In this document: one piece after another, positions 6,951-8,028 of the stretch
Numbering within the stretch: the stretch's first letter is position 1
Layout of the letters: every line of letters starts with the position of its first letter
NCBI GenBank assembly: GCA_033722075.1
Contig: JAWVZU010000186.1
Span: forward strand, 1 to 8,028
Source of the DNA: JAWVZU01 sp033722075
Lineage (GTDB): Bacteria; Pseudomonadota; Gammaproteobacteria; Xanthomonadales; SZUA-38
Direction of reading: 5' to 3'
DNA: 8,028 bases
The notes under the pieces: generated by a model
Database searches by the model: none
Seen by the model: only the letters and a program-made list of their open reading frames with translations
What the model was told of the DNA's origin: nothing
Translations under genes and position numbers: made by a program

Positions 6951-8028
6951 TCAAGATCCGCGGTTACAAGATCATCAAACTTCTTGGCCAGGGGGGCATG
7001 GCCAATGTCTACCTCGCGGTGCAGAAGTCGGTCGACCGCTATGTCGCCCTCAAGGTCATGCTGCCCGAGCTGGTCAGCGAAAAATCCTTCACCAAGCGCT
7101 TTCTCGCCGAGGCGCGAATCGCCGCTCGCTTCCGACACCCGAACATCGTTTCCATCCACGACGTCAACGTCGACGACGGTCTGCCCTACATTGCCATGGA
7201 GTACATATCCGGTGGTTCGCTGACCAGTGAGCGACTGGAGAAAATGTCCCTCCACGAGAAGATTTCCGTTGTCGCCCAGGTAGCGGACGCACTGGGTTTC
7301 CTGCATCGACAGAATTTCGTCCACCGCGACGTGAAACCGGACAACGTGATATTCCGGACCGACGGCACCGCCGTGCTGACGGATTTCGGCATTGCCCGGG
7401 ATGAAAAGACCGACCTGCGGCTGACCCAGACCGGTGCCGTAATCGGAACGCCGTATTACATGAGCCCGGAGCAGACCCGGGGCAAGAAACTCGACGCGCG
7501 GTCCGATCTCTACAGTCTCGGCGTCATGTTGTACACGATGGTCGTGGGCAAGGTTCCCTTCGACGGCGAGAACGCCCTGAGCATCTACATCATGCACAAC
7601 CGCGAACCGGTGCCCGACCTGCCGGAAGAGTTCGCGATGCTGGACCCCATAGTGAAACGCCTGATGGCGAAGGCGCCTGAAGATCGATTTCCCGATTCAA
7701 GCGAGTTCATTCGCGAGCTTGCCGATGTCGTCAATACCAGTCCGACCAAGCTCCTGAACCGTTCGTTCGAGGGAGAAGCGCTCGAAATCACCGGCGAGTC
7801 GGAAGAGGATGCCCAGGACCGCGTCACGGAAGTGCTGGAGGTTCAAACCGAAGCAGGCGACGCCGAGGTGGCCGACGACAGCGGCGACGCGGTCGATGCC
7901 GAAGAGCCGGACGTCCCCGGCAAGCGCCCAGACCGGGCCTCTCCTCCAGAAAGCAAACCGGGCAGACCCGGGACCGCATCGCTCCAGACTATCCTCGGGC
8001 AACTGCCGAATCGGCTCCGGGAGCGGCC
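6947..8028 (+). CDS. Hanks-type (PknB-like) Ser/Thr protein kinase, 3' end outside window
   Basis: The frame is open to the right edge (360 full codons seen). The N-terminal kinase domain is complete, at about residues 7-270: Gly-rich loop GQGGMANV (14-21), Lys36 in VALKVM, helix-C Glu55 in FLAEARIAARF, catalytic HRDVKPDN (126-133, Asp128), DFG at 146-148, and an activation loop with Thr160, Thr162 and Thr168 ahead of YYMSPEQ (Glu175) and DLYSLGVMLY. Every catalytic residue is intact, so it should be active, and loop Thr residues are likely autophosphorylation sites. After the domain comes an acidic Glu/Asp/Ala-rich linker (about 285-325), then a Pro/Arg-rich stretch; no membrane segment appears before the edge, so any sensor domain would lie further downstream. 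The start follows from the ATGA overlap with the phosphatase, its probable antagonist. Confidence 0.95.
   Translation, partial: MIKIRGYKIIKLLGQGGMANVYLAVQKSVDRYVALKVMLPELVSEKSFTKRFLAEARIAARFRHPNIVSIHDVNVDDGLPYIAMEYISGGSLTSERLEKMSLHEKISVVAQVADALGFLHRQNFVHRDVKPDNVIFRTDGTAVLTDFGIARDEKTDLRLTQTGAVIGTPYYMSPEQTRGKKLDARSDLYSLGVMLYTMVVGKVPFDGENALSIYIMHNREPVPDLPEEFAMLDPIVKRLMAKAPEDRFPDSSEFIRELADVVNTSPTKLLNRSFEGEALEITGESEEDAQDRVTEVLEVQTEAGDAEVADDSGDAVDAEEPDVPGKRPDRASPPESKPGRPGTASLQTILGQLPNRLRER

Noticed and set aside
6225..8028. Type VI secretion PppA/PpkA regulatory pair
   Set aside because: The phosphatase and kinase families fit, but no FHA, Tss or other T6SS component is visible in the window, so the specific assignment is unsupported.

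Overview
The window looks like chromosomal DNA of a GC-rich gammaproteobacterium. Its genes show strong GC preference at third codon positions, a lipoprotein with a Gram-negative type lipobox, and a large extracellular protein ending in a short ...F-S-D-G-F-E-N tail. I associate that tail with secreted proteins of the Xanthomonadales/Wenzhouxiangella group. The lineage is an inference from style, not from a marker gene.

Region 1 (2..3781, + strand) is the C-terminal 1259 codons of a very large surface or secreted protein whose start lies outside the window. In order it has three in-phase 69-residue FG-GAP (integrin-type beta-propeller) repeats with Ca-binding loops, a beta-rich Ig/regulatory-like segment, about 540 residues of mostly helical sequence that I cannot assign, another Ig-like domain, a block of thrombospondin type 3 Ca-binding repeats, a BACON/Ig-like domain and the DGFE tail. 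Region 2 (3782..4055) is a convergent intergenic gap with small hairpins but no clear Rho-independent terminator.

Region 3 (4056..6044, - strand) encodes a lipoprotein of about 662 residues: a lipobox, helical/TPR-like repeats, then a C-terminal domain that reads as CsgG/LpoB-like. A 180-base divergent intergenic region (6045..6224) separates it from region 4 on the + strand. Region 4 is a PP2C-family Ser/Thr phosphatase gene overlapping by four bases (ATGA) a Hanks-type Ser/Thr kinase gene that runs off the right edge.

The phosphatase and kinase almost certainly form one translationally coupled, reversible phosphorylation module. The divergent CsgG-like lipoprotein may be functionally linked to it as an envelope component, but only proximity supports this. 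The giant adhesin-like gene is convergent with the lipoprotein and is probably an independent unit. I see no tRNA, rRNA, CRISPR array, insertion sequence or phage gene. No clearly new system is evident. The least explained parts are the helical core of the giant protein, the DGFE tail, and the pairing of a TPR/CsgG-like lipoprotein with a kinase/phosphatase pair.
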